In this document: piece by piece, positions 24,536-27,055 of the stretch
Layout: each line of letters starts with the position of its first letter
How positions within the stretch are numbered: position 1 is the stretch's first letter
Assembly: GCF_021648855.1 (NCBI RefSeq)
Contig: NZ_JAKJHX010000053.1
Coordinates: 6,861 to 33,915 of the forward strand
Direction of reading: 5' to 3'
DNA from: Tychonema litorale BBK16
Lineage (GTDB): Bacteria > Cyanobacteriota > Cyanobacteriia > Cyanobacteriales > Microcoleaceae
Length of the DNA: 27,055 nucleotides
Position numbers and translations under genes: made by a program
The notes under the pieces: model-generated
The model's database searches: none
What the model was told of the DNA's origin: nothing
The model's input: only the letters and a program-made list of their open reading frames with translations

Positions 24536-27055
24536 ATGACAGCAAATAATAACGGTATTGTTTTCCGCAATCGGGTTGTAGACAAGGGTCAATTGAAGAA
24601 GTTGATTTCTTGGTTCTTCACTCATCACGGGTCATCCCGGACAGCACAGATGGCTGATAAATTGAAAGATTTGGGCTTTCGCTTTGCAACCAGAGCCGGA
24701 GTCTCCATCAGCGTTGATGACTTGCAAGTTCCTCCATCGAAGCGGGCTCTCCTAGATGCGGCCGAGGAAGAAATCCGAATTACCGAACAGCGCTACACTC
24801 GTGGTGAAATCACTGAAGTTGAACGCTTCCAAAAGGTGATTGATACTTGGAACAGTACCTCCGAAGACTTGAAAGATGAGGTGGTCAAAAACTTTCGCGC
24901 CACTGATCCTTTGAACTCGGTGTATATGATGGCTTTCTCTGGGGCGCGGGGTAATATTTCTCAGGTGCGGCAACTTGTGGGAATGCGGGGATTGATGGCT
25001 GATCCTCAAGGAGAAATTATTGATTTGCCGATTAAAACTAATTTCCGTGAGGGGTTGACTGTTACTGAGTACATTATTTCTTCCTACGGTGCGCGAAAGG
25101 GCTTGGTGGATACTGCTCTGCGGACGGCTGACTCAGGCTATTTGACTCGTCGGTTGGTGGATGTGGCTCAGGATGTGATTGTGCGAGAGTTTGATTGTGG
25201 AACTCAGCGGGGCATTAAGGTGCGACCGATGATGGATGGGGCGACGGTGTTGATTCCCCTGAGAGAACGGTTGTTGGGGCGGGTATTTGCTGCGGATGTG
25301 ATTCATCCCAAAACTGGCAAAGTTGTGGCTTTTGAGAATGAGAGGGCGGTTCGCAATCAATCGATAACTGAGGAGTTGGCGTTGGAGATTGGTAAGGCGG
25401 AGGTGGCTGAGGTATATTTGCGATCGCCTTTGACTTGCGAGGCTACTCGTTCTGTTTGTCAACATTGCTATGGTTGGAGTTTGGCTCACTCGAAGATGGT
25501 GGATATGGGTGAGGCGATCGGGATTATTGCTGCTCAGTCGATCGGGGAACCGGGCACTCAGTTGACGATGCGTACTTTCCACACTGGGGGGGTTTTCACC
25601 GGTGAGGTGGCTAAACAGGAACGGGCTACTTTCCCCGGTACTGTGAGGTTCAAGGGCTTGCGTACTCGTTCTTTTCGCACGAGACATGGTGAGGAGGCTT
25701 TGGTGGCGGAGAGTAGCGGTAAGTTGGTGCTGGAGGCTGAGGGTTTTGAGGAGGGGAAGTCTGGGGCGAAGAATCAGAGGCTGAAAATTGAGTTGGCGAT
25801 CGCCCAAGGTTCGACTGTGATGGTGAAGGATGGACAATGGGCGGTGGTAGGTCAAATTCTGGCAGAGGTGCCGATCGCGGGTCGTGCAGCTCGCAAGACT
25901 ACTGAGAAGGTGACGACGGATGTGGCTTCGGATTTGGCGGGTGAGGCGAAGTTTGCTGATTTGATTCCTGAAGAAAAGACGGACAGACAGGGGAATACTA
26001 CTCGGACGGCTAGTAAGGGTGGACTGGTTTGGATTTTGTCGGGGGAGGTGTATAATTTGCCTCCTGGTGCTGAGCCGGCTATCAAAAATGGCGATCGCAT
26101 CGTGGCCAATAGTGTGATTGCTGAAACGAAGTTGGTGTCGGAACATGGTGGTGTGGTTCGCATCGCTGATGAGCGTGAAATCGAGGTTATTACGGCTCAG
26201 GTGCTGCTAGACCAAGCGGTGGTACGCGCTCAGACTATTGGCGGCCGGGAACATTATGTGATTGAAACTGCATCCAATCAACGGTTTTCGCTGAAGACTG
26301 TTCCGGGTAGCAAGGTGACTAATGGGGAGGTTGTGGCGGAACTTCTGGATGATAGTTATCGCACTGCTACTGGGGGTATTGTGAAATACGCTGGGGTGGA
26401 GGTTCACAAACGGGGTAAGGCAAAGCTGGGCTATGAGGTGGTGAAGGGCGGCACTCTGCTGTGGATTCCCGAAGAGTGTCATGAGGTGAATAAGGATATT
26501 TCTCTGCTGCTGGTGGAGGATGGTCAATATGTGGAGGCTGGGACTGAGGTTGTTAAGGATATTTTTTGTCAAACCAGTGGTGCGGTGGAGGTGACTCAGA
26601 AGAATGATATTTTGCGGGAGATAGTGATTAAACCTGGGGAGTTGCACGCGATCGATCAGCCGCGTTTGACTATCGGAGAAGGTCAAATTGTGAATGCTGG
26701 TCAAGAAATCATCCCTGGTTTAATTGCGTCGGAGTTGGGTTATGCGGAATATATTGAGACTCCAGAGGGCCCGGCTTTGCTGTTGCGTCCTGTGGTGGAA
26801 TTCCCGGTGCCGGATAAACCTCCGGTGCCTTCTCAGACTGCTCTGAATGAGTCAATCTCGCTGAAGGCGGTTCAACGACTTCCTTATAAGGATGGTGAGC
26901 GGGTCAAGTCTGTGGAGGGGCTGGAACTATTGCGGACACAGCTCATTTTGGAGATTGGCACGGATGCTCCACAGTTGGCGGCAGATATTGAGCTGTTGGC
27001 GGATGGGGATGAGGCTATGGCTTTTGGGGCTGATGGTTCGGGGCCTGCTTGGACG
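24536..27055 (+). CDS. rpoC2: DNA-directed RNA polymerase beta-prime subunit (C-terminal part), 3'-truncated by window
   Basis: The first 840 codons of the cyanobacterial beta-prime subunit, running off the right edge with an uninterrupted frame. The ATG is preceded by AAAGGA. Zinc-site cysteines are C221 (FDCGTQRG), C301, C308 and C311 ([12 protein letters not shown]). The bridge helix/trigger loop region includes [17 protein letters not shown] and MRTFHTGG (345-352). From about residue 360 onward the sequence is the large cyanobacterial insertion in the trigger loop (SI3), recognisable by repeated beta-rich stretches such as [24 protein letters not shown] and [10 protein letters not shown]. 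This long insertion is normal for cyanobacteria, not an anomaly. The C-terminal part lies outside the window. Confidence 0.97.
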   Translation, partial: MTANNNGIVFRNRVVDKGQLKKLISWFFTHHGSSRTAQMADKLKDLGFRFATRAGVSISVDDLQVPPSKRALLDAAEEEIRITEQRYTRGEITEVERFQKVIDTWNSTSEDLKDEVVKNFRATDPLNSVYMMAFSGARGNISQVRQLVGMRGLMADPQGEIIDLPIKTNFREGLTVTEYIISSYGARKGLVDTALRTADSGYLTRRLVDVAQDVIVREFDCGTQRGIKVRPMMDGATVLIPLRERLLGRVFAADVIHPKTGKVVAFENERAVRNQSITEELALEIGKAEVAEVYLRSPLTCEATRSVCQHCYGWSLAHSKMVDMGEAIGIIAAQSIGEPGTQLTMRTFHTGGVFTGEVAKQERATFPGTVRFKGLRTRSFRTRHGEEALVAESSGKLVLEAEGFEEGKSGAKNQRLKIELAIAQGSTVMVKDGQWAVVGQILAEVPIAGRAARKTTEKVTTDVASDLAGEAKFADLIPEEKTDRQGNTTRTASKGGLVWILSGEVYNLPPGAEPAIKNGDRIVANSVIAETKLVSEHGGVVRIADEREIEVITAQVLLDQAVVRAQTIGGREHYVIETASNQRFSLKTVPGSKVTNGEVVAELLDDSYRTATGGIVKYAGVEVHKRGKAKLGYEVVKGGTLLWIPEECHEVNKDISLLLVEDGQYVEAGTEVVKDIFCQTSGAVEVTQKNDILREIVIKPGELHAIDQPRLTIGEGQIVNAGQEIIPGLIASELGYAEYIETPEGPALLLRPVVEFPVPDKPPVPSQTALNESISLKAVQRLPYKDGERVKSVEGLELLRTQLILEIGTDAPQLAADIELLADGDEAMAFGADGSGPAWT

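Noticed and set aside
25133..26146. Long minus-strand open frame (337 aa) opposite rpoC2
   Set aside because: It lies wholly within the rpoC2 coding frame, is rich in Ser, Arg, His and Leu, and shows no family motif. It is a by-product of rpoC2's G-rich codon use.
24536..27055. Large insertion in the rpoC2 trigger loop as a novelty
   Set aside because: The long SI3 insertion in beta-prime is a known feature of cyanobacterial RNA polymerase.

Overview
The window comes from a filamentous cyanobacterium, most likely of the Oscillatoriales (Microcoleus/Oscillatoria/Phormidium-like). The evidence is the many GCGATCGC (HIP1) palindromes, the split rpoC1/rpoC2 genes in the order rpsT-tatD-rpoB-rpoC1-rpoC2, a SigC-like group 2 sigma factor, a FurA-type regulator, and numerous heptanucleotide tandem arrays (the STRR class known from cyanobacteria). 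The genus is inferred; no marker here fixes it.

Layout. 1-246: three and a bit copies of a 73-bp tandem repeat. 249-1245: gloB (minus) and a divergent 67-aa conserved-looking small gene. 1305-9778: a plus-strand glycoconjugate cluster with galE, a DxD glycosyltransferase, a GT8-like transferase, a GT4 transferase, an ABC exporter with an unusual C-terminal tail, a second GT4 transferase and a GT10 (fucosyltransferase-like) enzyme. 10169-11533: an exported protein with five peptidoglycan-binding-type repeats. 11605-15491 (minus): furA, a sigC-like sigma factor and hisD, with similar hairpins behind sigC and hisD. 16037 to the end (plus): rpsT, tatD, rpoB, rpoC1 and the first 840 codons of rpoC2.

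How the genes fit together. GalE would supply UDP-galactose, or epimerise another UDP-hexose. The five transferases would assemble an oligosaccharide and the ABC exporter would flip or export it, giving a surface polysaccharide or glycolipid; the product cannot be read from the sequence. The right half encodes core transcription and translation functions (RNA polymerase beta, gamma and beta-prime, S20) next to an iron regulator and an alternative sigma factor.

The least ordinary features are the following. (1) The ABC exporter ends in a segment resembling a histidine-kinase dimerisation helix pair, with Tyr where the phospho-acceptor His would be. (2) Heptamer arrays begin exactly at the stop codons of two unrelated genes, and one ends directly against the next gene's ATG. 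(3) The rpoB-rpoC1 spacer carries wreckage of two HNH endonuclease genes with helix-turn-helix tails. (4) Two related 42-bp sequences in the rpsT leader resemble IS200/IS605 right ends. (5) The FurA homologue lacks the usual second CxxC pair. No tRNA, rRNA, CRISPR array or complete insertion sequence was recognised.
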